Shown here in pieces: positions 43,977-52,512 of a DNA stretch of 64,000 nt. Made by a program: the position numbers and the translations under genes. Position 1 is the first letter of the stretch. Each line of letters begins with the position of its first letter. Source of the stretch: [Mycobacterium] crassicus (GTDB lineage Bacteria; Actinomycetota; Actinomycetes; Mycobacteriales; Mycobacteriaceae); the NCBI RefSeq assembly GCF_020181615.1, contig NZ_CP084029.1, forward strand, positions 4,012,800 to 4,076,799. The letters run 5' to 3'. Under the pieces are notes generated by a model that was given only the letters and a program-made list of their open reading frames with translations, searched no databases and had not been told where the DNA came from.

Positions 43977-45698
43977 ATGACGAATCGACGTATCCAGGCG
44001 GCCACGGTTGCCGCAACCATGGGTGGCGGACTGCTGACTGCAGCGTTTCTGCAGGCCGCGGTCGCTGCCGCCGCACCCGGGACCGATGCCTTCACCATCG
44101 ACGGCACCACTTTCGACCCCATCAATCTGTCCGGCGGCGCGGGGTTCAACCCTGTCCTTCCGATCAGCCTCGCCCCGCCGCTGATGAGCCTCGGTGGCGG
44201 AACGGTGAGCTTTTTCGGCAGCACGCTTGACCTGTCGCCGCAGAGCTTCGATGTGTACAACGGCACCGATTCACTCGGCAGCATCGACACCAACGAAACC
44301 GTCACGAACCTGCTCGGTCTGCCCAACACCGAGTTCACCGTCACCGGTGTCACCGGCGATGCAGCCGGCCTGCCGGCGCTGGGGACGGTCTATGACGTGC
44401 TCAACCTGGGCGGCGGCTTCTACAACGTCTACACCGCGACCCCGGGCGGGGGCGGCAAAGTCACCGACACCCTGGTGACCCCGTTCGGCAACATGAACCT
44501 GGACGCACTGTTCGCCGGCGTCAATGCCGCCGTCCCACTGCAGCCCGGCGACGCCTTCACCGGTCTACAAGCCGGTGACAGCAGCCTCGGCGAGGACGCC
44601 TTCACCATCGGCAGCACCACCTTCAACCCGTTGACGACGGACGGAGCCGAAGGCTTCAACCCCGTCGCCGCCCTCGGCGGCACACCGCCGCTACTGAACC
44701 TCGGCGGCGGCATACTGCTGGGATCAGTCGCCCTCGCCCCGCAGGAGTTCGACGTCTACAGCGGCGTGGGGACCAGCGCCACCCAGGTGGGCACCATCGA
44801 CACCGGTGTGTCCGCGACGAGTCTGCTGGGCATGGCCAACACCCAGTTCACCGTTCTGAGCGCCACCCCTGCCGGTGCGGATGCGTCGGGCCTGCCGGCG
44901 ACCGGAACGGTCTACGACGTGCTCAACCTCGGCAACGGCTGGCAGAACGTCTACACCGCCACCCCGGATGTCACCGTCGACGGCACCGTCACTCCCGGCA
45001 CCGTCACCGACACCCTGGTGACGCCGTTCGGCAATATGAACCTGGACTCGCTGTTCGGCGGGATCAACGCCGCCAACCCGCTGCACCCGGGCGACGCCTT
45101 CACCGGTCTACTCGTCGGCGACAGCACTATGCCCGACGCCTTCACCCTCGGCGGCTTCAACTTCGACCCGACGCTGGCGGACGGCACCGAGGGTTTCAAA
45201 GACGTCCCCGCCCTGCTCGGCATTGCCCCACTGCTGAGCCTGGCATCCGGGCAGATCCAGAAGTACGACACCATTCCGCTGAACCTGAATATTCAAGACT
45301 TCGACGTCTCCAGCGGTAGCGGGTCAAGCACCACCGATCTGGGCACCATGACTGCCGCGACGGGTGTGACGAACCTGCTGGGGATGACCAACACCGAGTT
45401 CACCATCCAGACTGTCACCGCCGCCGATGGCGTGGAGGCCTCGCAGCTCCCGGAGATCGGCACCGTCTACGACGTCTTCAACTTCGGCGGCGGCTGGCAG
45501 AACATCTACATCGCCACCCCCGGCGACGACGGCACCGTCACCGACACGTTCGTGACGCCGTTCGGCAACATCGATCTCAGCTCGCTGTTCGACTTCAACG
45601 CGGCAAACCCGCTCGATGCGGGCGCCGCATTCACCGGCCTCGATGACGTGGGGTCCGCACTCTCCTCCTGGGATCCCTTGTCGTTCTTAGGTTTCTGA
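43977..45698 (+). CDS. Secreted triple-repeat protein, first of a tandem pair
   Basis: A 573-residue protein I do not recognise. Residues 1-33 are an export signal with an arginine pair (NRR) and a long alanine-rich core. The rest is three copies of a domain of 170-190 residues, beginning at the DAFT motifs at residues 37, 207 and 387. Each copy repeats FDVYSG-like, LLGM-NTEFTV, GTVYDVLNLGGGW-NVY and DTLVTPFGNMNLDSLF blocks in the same order, suggesting beta-rich modules. No cysteines or catalytic motifs stand out. ATG 43977 has GGAAGG about 6 bases upstream. It is followed by a close paralogue after 28 bases. It occupies the gap between the esterase and purD. Confidence 0.85.
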   Translation: MTNRRIQAATVAATMGGGLLTAAFLQAAVAAAAPGTDAFTIDGTTFDPINLSGGAGFNPVLPISLAPPLMSLGGGTVSFFGSTLDLSPQSFDVYNGTDSLGSIDTNETVTNLLGLPNTEFTVTGVTGDAAGLPALGTVYDVLNLGGGFYNVYTATPGGGGKVTDTLVTPFGNMNLDALFAGVNAAVPLQPGDAFTGLQAGDSSLGEDAFTIGSTTFNPLTTDGAEGFNPVAALGGTPPLLNLGGGILLGSVALAPQEFDVYSGVGTSATQVGTIDTGVSATSLLGMANTQFTVLSATPAGADASGLPATGTVYDVLNLGNGWQNVYTATPDVTVDGTVTPGTVTDTLVTPFGNMNLDSLFGGINAANPLHPGDAFTGLLVGDSTMPDAFTLGGFNFDPTLADGTEGFKDVPALLGIAPLLSLASGQIQKYDTIPLNLNIQDFDVSSGSGSSTTDLGTMTAATGVTNLLGMTNTEFTIQTVTAADGVEASQLPEIGTVYDVFNFGGGWQNIYIATPGDDGTVTDTFVTPFGNIDLSSLFDFNAANPLDAGAAFTGLDDVGSALSSWDPLSFLGF

Positions 45699-45726
45699 GC
45701 CCATCCGAACAGATTGGAAGGCCTTG

Positions 45727-47499
45727 ATGACGAATCGACGCATCCAAGCGGCCGCTGTTGCGGCTACGGCGGGCGGAGGACTGCTGACCGCAGCGATGTT
45801 GCAAGCCGCGGTCGCCGCCGGCGCACCCGGCACGGACGCCTTCACCATCGACGGCACCGTCTTCGACCCCATCACGGCGGCCGGCACCCCGGGCTTCGAT
45901 CCGGTCGGCCCGCTGAACATGGGTCCCCCGCTGTTGGCCCTCGGCGGCGGGACGGCTCTCGGCGTCCTGCACCTCGCCCCGCAGAGCTTCGATGTGTACA
46001 ACGGCAGCCAATCGCTCGGCAGCATCGACACCAACGAAACCGTCACCAACCTGCTGGGCTTCGCCAACACCGCGTTCACCGTCCTTGACAGCACCCCCGC
46101 CGACGGGGGCGATGCGGCGGCACTACCCGTGGCCGGGACGATCTACGACGTGCTCAACCTGGGCGGCGGCTTCTACAACGTCTACGTCGCCACCCCCGGC
46201 CAGAACGGCACCGTCACCGACACCCTGGTCACACCGTTCGGCAACACCGACTTGAGCTCACTGTTCACCAGCAACGCCGCCAATCCGCTGCAACCCGGCG
46301 ACGCGTTCACTGCGCTACAGGCCGGCAACAGCAGTATCGGCACCGACGCCTTCAGCATCGGCGGCTTCACCTTCAACCCGTTCAGTGGGTCCGGCGACAG
46401 CGTGACCGAGGGTTTCACCCCCGTGGACCCCATCGCCAGCGCGCCGCCGCTGCTGAACCTCGGCGGCGGCCAACTGGTATTCAGCCTGGCCTATCCCGGA
46501 ATTCAACCGACCGCCTTCGCCCCCCAGGACTTCGAGGTCTACAGCGGCAGTGGATCGACTGCCACCGAACTCGGCACCGTCAAGACCGCGGTCGACGTCG
46601 CGAATCTGCTGGGGATGACCAACACGGAGTTCATCGTCCAAGGTGTCACCCCTGCCGACGGTGTGGAGGCCTCGCAGCTGCCGGTATTGGGATCGGTCTA
46701 TGACGCCTTCAACCTCGGCGGCGGATGGGTGAACGTCTACACCGCGACGCCGGACGTCACCGTCGACGGCACCGTCACCCCCGGCACTGTCCACGACACC
46801 CTGATCACGCCGTTCGGCAGCATGAACCTGGACTCGCTGTTCGACGGGATCAACGCCGCCAACCCGCTCGACCCGGGCGATGCTTTCACCGGGCTGCAGG
46901 TCGGCGACAGCAGCCTCGGTGACGACGCCTTCAGTCTCGGCGGTTACGTCTTCGACCCGTTCACCGAGTTCGGCTCCACCCGGACCGATGGCTTCCACGT
47001 CATCCCCTCGCTGCTCGGCGCTGCACCGCTGCTGAACATCGGCGGAGCCACGGTGGGTATTCATGGTGCGGGTGCGCCGATCAACTTCTCGCCGCAGGAC
47101 TTCGACGTCTACAGCGGCGCAGGGTCAGGCGCCACTGATCTGGGCAGCGTCACCACCAGTGTCAATACCTCGGACCTGTTGGGCATGGCCAATACCGAGT
47201 TCACCATCCAAAGTGTCACGGCCGCCGACGGTGTTACGGACGCGCAGCTGCCGACGGTGGGCACCGTCTATGACGTCCTGAACTTCGGCGGAGGCTGGCA
47301 GAACATCTATATCGCGACCCCGGGCGCAGACGGCACCATCACCGACACCCTGGTCACCCCGTTCGGAAACGTCGACCTGAGTTCACTGTTCGACATGTTC
47401 AACGCAGCCAACCCGCTCGATGCGGGCGCCGCATTCACCGGCCTCGATGACATGGGAGCCGCGCTCGCATCGGATCCACTGGCGCTCTTCGGCTTCTGA
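45727..47499 (+). CDS. Secreted triple-repeat protein, second of a tandem pair
   Basis: A 590-residue paralogue of the preceding gene product. The signal region is nearly identical (MTNRRIQAAAVAATAGGG) and three repeats begin at residues 37, 207 and 400. Repeat blocks match those of the first protein, including NAANPL-x-PGDAFTGL at repeat junctions. Both proteins end in an aromatic tail after a conserved NPLDAGAAFTGLDD: DPLSFLGF in the first, DPLALFGF here. ATG 45727; the 18 bases containing the GGAAGG site are identical to those before the first gene, so the pair arose by duplication of gene plus leader. Probably cotranscribed. Function unknown; a surface or matrix role is a guess. Confidence 0.85.
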   Translation: MTNRRIQAAAVAATAGGGLLTAAMLQAAVAAGAPGTDAFTIDGTVFDPITAAGTPGFDPVGPLNMGPPLLALGGGTALGVLHLAPQSFDVYNGSQSLGSIDTNETVTNLLGFANTAFTVLDSTPADGGDAAALPVAGTIYDVLNLGGGFYNVYVATPGQNGTVTDTLVTPFGNTDLSSLFTSNAANPLQPGDAFTALQAGNSSIGTDAFSIGGFTFNPFSGSGDSVTEGFTPVDPIASAPPLLNLGGGQLVFSLAYPGIQPTAFAPQDFEVYSGSGSTATELGTVKTAVDVANLLGMTNTEFIVQGVTPADGVEASQLPVLGSVYDAFNLGGGWVNVYTATPDVTVDGTVTPGTVHDTLITPFGSMNLDSLFDGINAANPLDPGDAFTGLQVGDSSLGDDAFSLGGYVFDPFTEFGSTRTDGFHVIPSLLGAAPLLNIGGATVGIHGAGAPINFSPQDFDVYSGAGSGATDLGSVTTSVNTSDLLGMANTEFTIQSVTAADGVTDAQLPTVGTVYDVLNFGGGWQNIYIATPGADGTITDTLVTPFGNVDLSSLFDMFNAANPLDAGAAFTGLDDMGAALASDPLALFGF

Positions 47500-47535
47500 A
47501 CATCGACCAGCTCATCCGATCCGCTACCACCGAGT

Positions 47536-47560
47536 GGTCCGGGCTCCGGCGGCCCGGGCC
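47536..47560 (+). terminator. GC-rich hairpin after the repeat-protein pair
   Basis: A 9-base stem (47536-47544 with 47552-47560, one G-T pair) and a 7-base loop lie 37 bases after the second repeat-protein stop and before the convergent gene at 47590. No T run follows. Such T-less hairpins may act as terminators in mycobacteria. Visual call. Confidence 0.45.
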
Positions 47561-47589
47561 ATTCGGCATCGGCGGTGATGAGCACGCCG

Positions 47590-48165
47590 CTACTGGCAGA
47601 GCTGGCCCATTTCGGCGATCCTAGAATCGAGGTCGCGCCCCAGCTGTTCGTGTTCGGAATTCGGTTGCCCGACAAGATAGCTGACGTTCAGATGCTCAAG
47701 TGCGGCGGCCATCCCACTGGCGGCGGCGGTGACGTCCGACGGCGCCGCCGGGCTATCTGCCAGTCGGCCACGCAGGTATGCCGCACCTCCTGTCAGGGAG
47801 AGCCTCGCGTTGGCGGCCACCGCGAGTTGGCCGATCGGGTTTTCCGGGTCGGGGTTTATCAGATGCATGTTTTTGGCGACCGCCTGACGCGCGATCAGCG
47901 CTGCGGCGCAGACGTCCGATTTCGCATCAGCGACTTGCTGTTCGGAGAAGTGAGCCGAAGTGCTCGATGCCGGACGCCACAAGCCGGCCACCACGATCCC
48001 ACCGACTGCTCCGGCGGCCAGCCCGATCGCTGCTGCTGCCAGTAACGACCGTGGACCTGATCTCAGTGATGCGTTGTCCTGCCGGGGTTTTGCTGCCCGA
48101 GCACGTTCCGACGCCTGGTTCTGCTTCGCCGACTCCGCGGAGTCCGGCTGAGCTTGATCAGCCAT
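47590..48165 (-). CDS. Single-pass membrane-anchored protein of unknown function
   Basis: A 191-residue protein with a charged N-terminal cytoplasmic stretch, one membrane helix (SLLAAAAIGLAAGAVGGIVVAGL, near residues 40-62) and an exported helical domain containing KSDVCAAALIARQAVAKNMHL and a final QLCQ. The topology resembles Mce-associated/DUF proteins of mycobacteria, but I do not recognise the family. ATG 48165 fits a leaderless start, since TAGCAT (48177-48172) ends 6 bases upstream. Confidence 0.7.
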   Translation of the reverse strand: MADQAQPDSAESAKQNQASERARAAKPRQDNASLRSGPRSLLAAAAIGLAAGAVGGIVVAGLWRPASSTSAHFSEQQVADAKSDVCAAALIARQAVAKNMHLINPDPENPIGQLAVAANARLSLTGGAAYLRGRLADSPAAPSDVTAAASGMAAALEHLNVSYLVGQPNSEHEQLGRDLDSRIAEMGQLCQ

Positions 48166-48220
48166 TGGGCCATGCTACCCCGGCGTTGATCAATTTTGCC
48201 CGGGAAAATACCGTGACCCG

Positions 48221-49489
48221 TCAGATCCGGATCTTCCCCTCGGAGGCGGAGAGCGCGATGTCGGTGCGGAAATGACTGCCCGGCAAGCGGATCGATTGCA
48301 GGACCCGGTAGGCGTCCGCACGCGCCGCTCCCAGATCTTCACCGATGCCCACCACCGACAGCACCCGGCCCCCCGAAGAGACCACCGCCCCGTCGTCGCG
48401 ACGCGCGGTTCCGGCGTGCAGTACGCCGTCGGCCTCAGCGCCGACGATCGTGTCGCCCACCCGGGGCCGGCCCGGGTAGTTCTCGGCCGCCAGCACCACC
48501 GTCACCGCCGCGCCGTTGCGCCAGCGCAGCGCACCGAATTCGCTCAGCCGACCCGTGGCGGCGGCGTGCAGCAACTGCCCGAGCGGCGACTCCAGCAATG
48601 CCAGCACCGCCTGGGTCTCCGGATCGCCGAAGCGGCAGTTGAATTCGACCACTGCCGGGCCTGTCGACGTCATCGCCAGACCCGCATACAGCAGACCGGA
48701 GAACCGGCTGCCACGCCGGGCCAGTTCGGCCGCAACGGGTTCCACGACATCGGCGACGATACCCGCGGCCGCCTCCCGGGACAGCCACGGCAGCGGGGCG
48801 TAGGCGCCCATACCGCCGGTGTTCGGTCCGGTGTCGCCATCGCCGACCCGCTTGAAGTCCTGCGCGGGAAGCAGCGGCACCACCGTGTTGCCGTCGACCA
48901 CGCAGAACAGCGACAGCTCGGGGCCGTCCAGAAAGGATTCCAACAGCACCGGATGCCCGTCATCGAGCAGTCCGGCGGCGTGCGCCCGTGCCACGGAGCG
49001 ATCCGCGGTCACCACCACACCCTTGCCGGCGGCCAGCCCGTCGTCCTTGACCACCCAGGCCGCCTCCCCGGCGTCCGGACCGAACCGGCCCAGGGCGGCA
49101 TCCAGGTCGGCGGGGCTGTCGACGATCTCGCTGCGGGCGGTGCGTACCCCGGCGGCGGCCATCACGTCCTTGGCGAACGCCTTGGAGCCCTCGATGCGGG
49201 CGGCGTCCTGGGACGGTCCGAAGCAGGCGATCCCGGCGGCCCGCACCGCGTCGGCCACACCCAGCACCAACGGCACCTCCGGCCCGACCACCACCAGGTC
49301 GGCCTCGACCTCCCGGGCCAGCGCGGTCACGGCAGCGCCCGAGGTGATGTCCACGTCGCGCTGGACGGCGATCGCCGCGGTGCCGGCGTTACCGGGGGCG
49401 ATCACCAGGTGATCGACCTTGGGGTCATTGCGAAGGGCCAGCAGCAGCGCATGTTCCCGGGCGCCGGAACCGATCACCAGAACACGCAT
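48221..49489 (-). CDS. purD: Phosphoribosylamine-glycine ligase (GAR synthetase)
   Basis: A 422-residue ATP-grasp ligase, second step of purine synthesis. N-terminal [22 protein letters not shown]-grasp motifs [13 protein letters not shown] and [11 protein letters not shown], and [13 protein letters not shown] are all present. Matches Rv0772. The start is ATG 49489; the in-frame extension to 49525 adds a basic stretch with no family match. No other purine gene adjoins it directly. Confidence 0.96.
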   Translation of the reverse strand: MRVLVIGSGAREHALLLALRNDPKVDHLVIAPGNAGTAAIAVQRDVDITSGAAVTALAREVEADLVVVGPEVPLVLGVADAVRAAGIACFGPSQDAARIEGSKAFAKDVMAAAGVRTARSEIVDSPADLDAALGRFGPDAGEAAWVVKDDGLAAGKGVVVTADRSVARAHAAGLLDDGHPVLLESFLDGPELSLFCVVDGNTVVPLLPAQDFKRVGDGDTGPNTGGMGAYAPLPWLSREAAAGIVADVVEPVAAELARRGSRFSGLLYAGLAMTSTGPAVVEFNCRFGDPETQAVLALLESPLGQLLHAAATGRLSEFGALRWRNGAAVTVVLAAENYPGRPRVGDTIVGAEADGVLHAGTARRDDGAVVSSGGRVLSVVGIGEDLGAARADAYRVLQSIRLPGSHFRTDIALSASEGKIRI

Positions 49490-49564
49490 AGACCCTGCTC
49501 CCCGCTCTCCACTTCGCTGCCGCACATCAGCCCTCAGCCTAAATGAGGCACCGCATCGGGCGTA

Positions 49565-50440
49565 TCAGCCGCCCGCCACCATGGAATGCAACTCTGCGAC
49601 CGACCAGGGTGACGAGCGGTGGTGATCGCGGTAACCCAGTACCGCGGGGATGGGCCGGTCGAACCGGCCGACAAAACCGCCGGATGCCAGGAAGACCGAT
49701 CCGGTCACGGTGGCGGCCAGGTCACTGGCCAGATAGGCGTAGAGCGGGGCCACGTAACCGGCGGGAGCCGGATCCAGGGAGGCCTGCATGGTGAACTCAT
49801 CCAGCAGCCCCCGGGCGTGCAGGTCACGGATGTGCTGTTCGTAGTCGGTTCCGGTGGACAGTCGCGTCTTGGCGCCCGGACAGACGACGTTGGCCCGTAC
49901 GCCGTACTCCGCAAGCTCGGCCGCCAGCGCCACCGTCAACCCGTTGATCGCCGCTTTACCGGCGGGATAGCCGGTGCCGCCGTAGTCACCCAGATACGCC
50001 ACCGAGCCGCTGTTGATGATCGATCCGCGGCGTTGCTCGGCCATGATCGGCGCGGCGGCCCGGCAGGTGTGAAAGACCGTGCCCAGGTGGGCGTCGAGCA
50101 GGTCGTGGAACTCGGAAGCGGATATCGACAGGATCGAGGACCCCCGCGGCTCGGCGACGCCGGCGCAGTTGACCAGAACGTCGACGCCGCCGTATTCATC
50201 GCGACACGCCGTCATCAGCGCCGCGGCGGTTCCCTCGACATTGGCGGCCCCGGCCACCCCGACGGCCCGCCCACCCGAGCCGGTGATGGCCTCGACGGTG
50301 GCATCCACCGCGTCGGTGTCCCGGCCGTTGACCACCACCCCGGCGCCGCACTCCGCGAGCAGTTCGGCGACCGCCCGGCCGATGCCGCGGCTGCCGCCGA
50401 CCACGACGGCGCCCCGCGCGGCGAGCAGGGCCTCGGTCAT
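49565..50440 (-). CDS. Short-chain dehydrogenase/reductase
   Basis: A 291-residue SDR with VVGGSRGIGRAVAELL near residue 12, NCAG at the NAG position, and Y-x3-K in YPAGK. The serine of INSGSVAY completes the active site. N-V-R-D-T-like NGRDTDAV after the second strand suggests NADP use. The C-terminal extension after LASGGFVGRF is longer than usual. ATG 50440 overlaps the stop of the carboxymuconolactone-decarboxylase-like gene, so it is the last gene of the aldA operon. I do not recall a counterpart at this place in M. tuberculosis. Confidence 0.85.
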   Translation of the reverse strand: MTEALLAARGAVVVGGSRGIGRAVAELLAECGAGVVVNGRDTDAVDATVEAITGSGGRAVGVAGAANVEGTAAALMTACRDEYGGVDVLVNCAGVAEPRGSSILSISASEFHDLLDAHLGTVFHTCRAAAPIMAEQRRGSIINSGSVAYLGDYGGTGYPAGKAAINGLTVALAAELAEYGVRANVVCPGAKTRLSTGTDYEQHIRDLHARGLLDEFTMQASLDPAPAGYVAPLYAYLASDLAATVTGSVFLASGGFVGRFDRPIPAVLGYRDHHRSSPWSVAELHSMVAGG

Positions 50441-50862
50441 TGGCCTTTCTGCTTATCCAGCACGGCCGCCACGTTGGCCTTCTTGTCCTCGCCCTTGCCC
50501 TCGGCGGCGGCCTTGTTGCGCTTGGCGATCACCTTCTCCACCACCGCGTTCAGCCCGGATCCGCGTGGGAAGCCGACATAGTGCGTGATGAAGATGGCCA
50601 TCTCACGCAACTCGTCCTCGGTCAGCTCCCCATTGTGCAGCGCGGCATTGACCTGGATCTCGGCCAGGTCCTTCTCCCCGACCGCGGTGACCACGGTCAG
50701 CGTCATCAACCGCTTGTCGCGCATGGAAAGCCCGGGTCGGCTCCAGATTCGGCCGAACAGGTGATCGGCGGTGAGCGCGAAGTACTCGCCGGGCATGTCG
50801 GGCATCTCCCAGGCGTAGACCTCGTTCATCTTGGCCAGGCCGGTACGGCGCAGTTCGTCCAT
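50437..50862 (-). CDS. Carboxymuconolactone-decarboxylase-family protein (Rv0771 type)
   Basis: A 141-residue AhpD/CMD-fold protein with the sequence EVYAWEMPDMPGEYF and DKRLMTLTVVTAVGEKDLAEIQVNAA split around the conserved helix; the CxxC of peroxidase-type AhpD proteins is absent, so it is of the decarboxylase/lactonase-like type. Matches Rv0771. ATG 50862 has AGGAGAG about 7 bases upstream. It lies 10 bases after the beta-hydroxyacid-dehydrogenase-like gene in the aldA operon. The true reaction is unknown. Confidence 0.88.
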   Translation of the reverse strand: MDELRRTGLAKMNEVYAWEMPDMPGEYFALTADHLFGRIWSRPGLSMRDKRLMTLTVVTAVGEKDLAEIQVNAALHNGELTEDELREMAIFITHYVGFPRGSGLNAVVEKVIAKRNKAAAEGKGEDKKANVAAVLDKQKGQ

Positions 50863-50872
50863 CAGATCTCTC

Positions 50873-51730
50873 CTAGTCCTTGTCGTGCGGCACGCCCAGG
50901 CCGGCGGCGAGCTCGGCCAGCGCCACCTCGGCGAGCGGGAGGTCGACTCCGGTGGCCTGCCCCAATCCCAGTGCGAGACTGAGGTCCTTCTCCCCGAGTC
51001 CGCGGGTGTGAGTGAACGGGCCGCGCAGGAAATGGTCCGCCGGCAGCGGCGCCGTCGAGTCCAGCAGCATGATCGCGCCGGGACCGCCGGTGAGCGCATC
51101 GGTGTGACGCACCACCCGGCCCAGCGCCTGCAGATCCAGCCCGGCCGCCTCGGCCAGCTTCATGGCTTCGCCGGCCGCGGCATAGGCGGTGAACGTCAAC
51201 ATGTTGCGCGCCAGCTTCATTCGGGTGCCCGCGCCGGGCTCACCGGCGTGGATGACCAGCGACGCCCAGCACTTGAACGCCGGCTTGATCTGCTCGTAGA
51301 CCGCGCGTTCGGCGCCCACCATGGTTGCCAGCTGGCCCTTCTGGGCGGCACCGGCGCCACCGCTGACCGGTGCGTCGATGACGTGAATGCCCTGGGGCTT
51401 GAGCGCAGCGGCCAATTCGGCGGCGGTGGTGTCGGCGATCGTCGAGTGGATCGCGATGATGGTGCCCGGCTTGGCGTTGGCCGCCAGTTCGGCGACGACC
51501 TCGCGCACCTGGGCGTCGTCGAGCACGGTGACGCTGATGATGTCGGCTGAGACGGCGACGTCGGCGACACTGCCGGCCTGCCTGGCCCCGGCCTCGGTCA
51601 GCGGGGCCATCGCTTCGGCCCGCAGATCGAATACCGTGACACCGCCGGGCCAGTCGAGAAGTCGCTGGGCCATCGGCGCGCCCATGTTCCCGAGCCCGAT
51701 GTAGCCGAGGCGAATGTCGTTGTCGCTCAT
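50873..51730 (-). CDS. Beta-hydroxyacid dehydrogenase family oxidoreductase (Rv0770 type)
   Basis: A 285-residue NAD(P)-binding protein of the 3-hydroxyisobutyrate dehydrogenase family. The Rossmann motif is GYIGLGNMGAPMA near residue 9, the substrate-binding motif is DAPVSGGAGAAQKG, and the catalytic lysine is in GAGTRMKLARNML. Matches Rv0770. ATG 51730 overlaps the TGA of the upstream SDR (ATGA). Second of three oxidoreductases after aldA; likely acts on a hydroxyacid intermediate. Confidence 0.9.
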   Translation of the reverse strand: MSDNDIRLGYIGLGNMGAPMAQRLLDWPGGVTVFDLRAEAMAPLTEAGARQAGSVADVAVSADIISVTVLDDAQVREVVAELAANAKPGTIIAIHSTIADTTAAELAAALKPQGIHVIDAPVSGGAGAAQKGQLATMVGAERAVYEQIKPAFKCWASLVIHAGEPGAGTRMKLARNMLTFTAYAAAGEAMKLAEAAGLDLQALGRVVRHTDALTGGPGAIMLLDSTAPLPADHFLRGPFTHTRGLGEKDLSLALGLGQATGVDLPLAEVALAELAAGLGVPHDKD

Positions 51731-52479
51731 GACCGGATGATCTGTCCGCCGTCGACGTTGAAGATCTGTCCGGTGATCCAGGACGCCTGATCCGACAGCA
51801 GGAACAGACACATCGGAACCAGGTCCTCAGGCGTGCCCATTCGGGCCAGCGGCAGCTGCTGCACCATCTGCTTGACGATGGCCTGCGGGGTGGTGGTCCG
51901 GTTGGCCTCGGTGTCGATGGGGCCGGGCGCGATCGCGTTGATCCGGATGTTGCGCCAACCCAGCTCACGGGAGAGCTGCTGGGTCAGGCCGTTGATCCCG
52001 ACCTTGGCCAGCCCGTAGAAGTTCGCGTAAACCCATGCCGCGGTGGAGGACTGGTTGACGATGGCGCCGCCACCGCGCTGAGCCATGTGCTCGTAGACGG
52101 CCCGGGTGCAGATCAGCGCGCCGTCCAGATTGACCCGCATGAACTTCTCGTAGTAGTCCCACGGCACGGTCAGCAGGCCGTCGAGCTTCATGCCGCCGAA
52201 GATCGCGGCATTGTTGACCAGGTAGTCGATCCCGCCGAATTCGGCCACCGTCGCGTCGGCCATGGCCTTGGCCGACTCCGGGTCGGAGACGTCGACGGAG
52301 ACCGCCAGCGCCTTGCCGCCGTCGGCCACGATCTGCTTGGCCACGTTCTGCGCGCCGTCGACGTTGATGTCGGCGACCACCACCGCGGCGCCGTCAGCGG
52401 CCAGCGCCTGCGCGTACGCCTGCCCGATCCCGCCGCCGGCACCGGTGACGATGGCCACCTTGTCGTCGAATTGCCCCAT
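51727..52479 (-). CDS. Short-chain dehydrogenase/reductase (Rv0769 type)
   Basis: A 250-residue classical SDR with VTGAGGGIGQAYAQAL near residue 11, DIN after the second strand (NAD preference), NNAA and Y-x3-K in YGLAK with the serine in NQSSTAAW. Matches Rv0769 beside aldA. The gene starts at 52479, 33 bases after the aldA stop, and overlaps the next gene by 4 bases. Confidence 0.9.
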   Translation of the reverse strand: MGQFDDKVAIVTGAGGGIGQAYAQALAADGAAVVVADINVDGAQNVAKQIVADGGKALAVSVDVSDPESAKAMADATVAEFGGIDYLVNNAAIFGGMKLDGLLTVPWDYYEKFMRVNLDGALICTRAVYEHMAQRGGGAIVNQSSTAAWVYANFYGLAKVGINGLTQQLSRELGWRNIRINAIAPGPIDTEANRTTTPQAIVKQMVQQLPLARMGTPEDLVPMCLFLLSDQASWITGQIFNVDGGQIIRS

Positions 52480-52512
52480 CTGCGCCTTCTCCTTTGAATC
52501 TCTAGATGTCCG

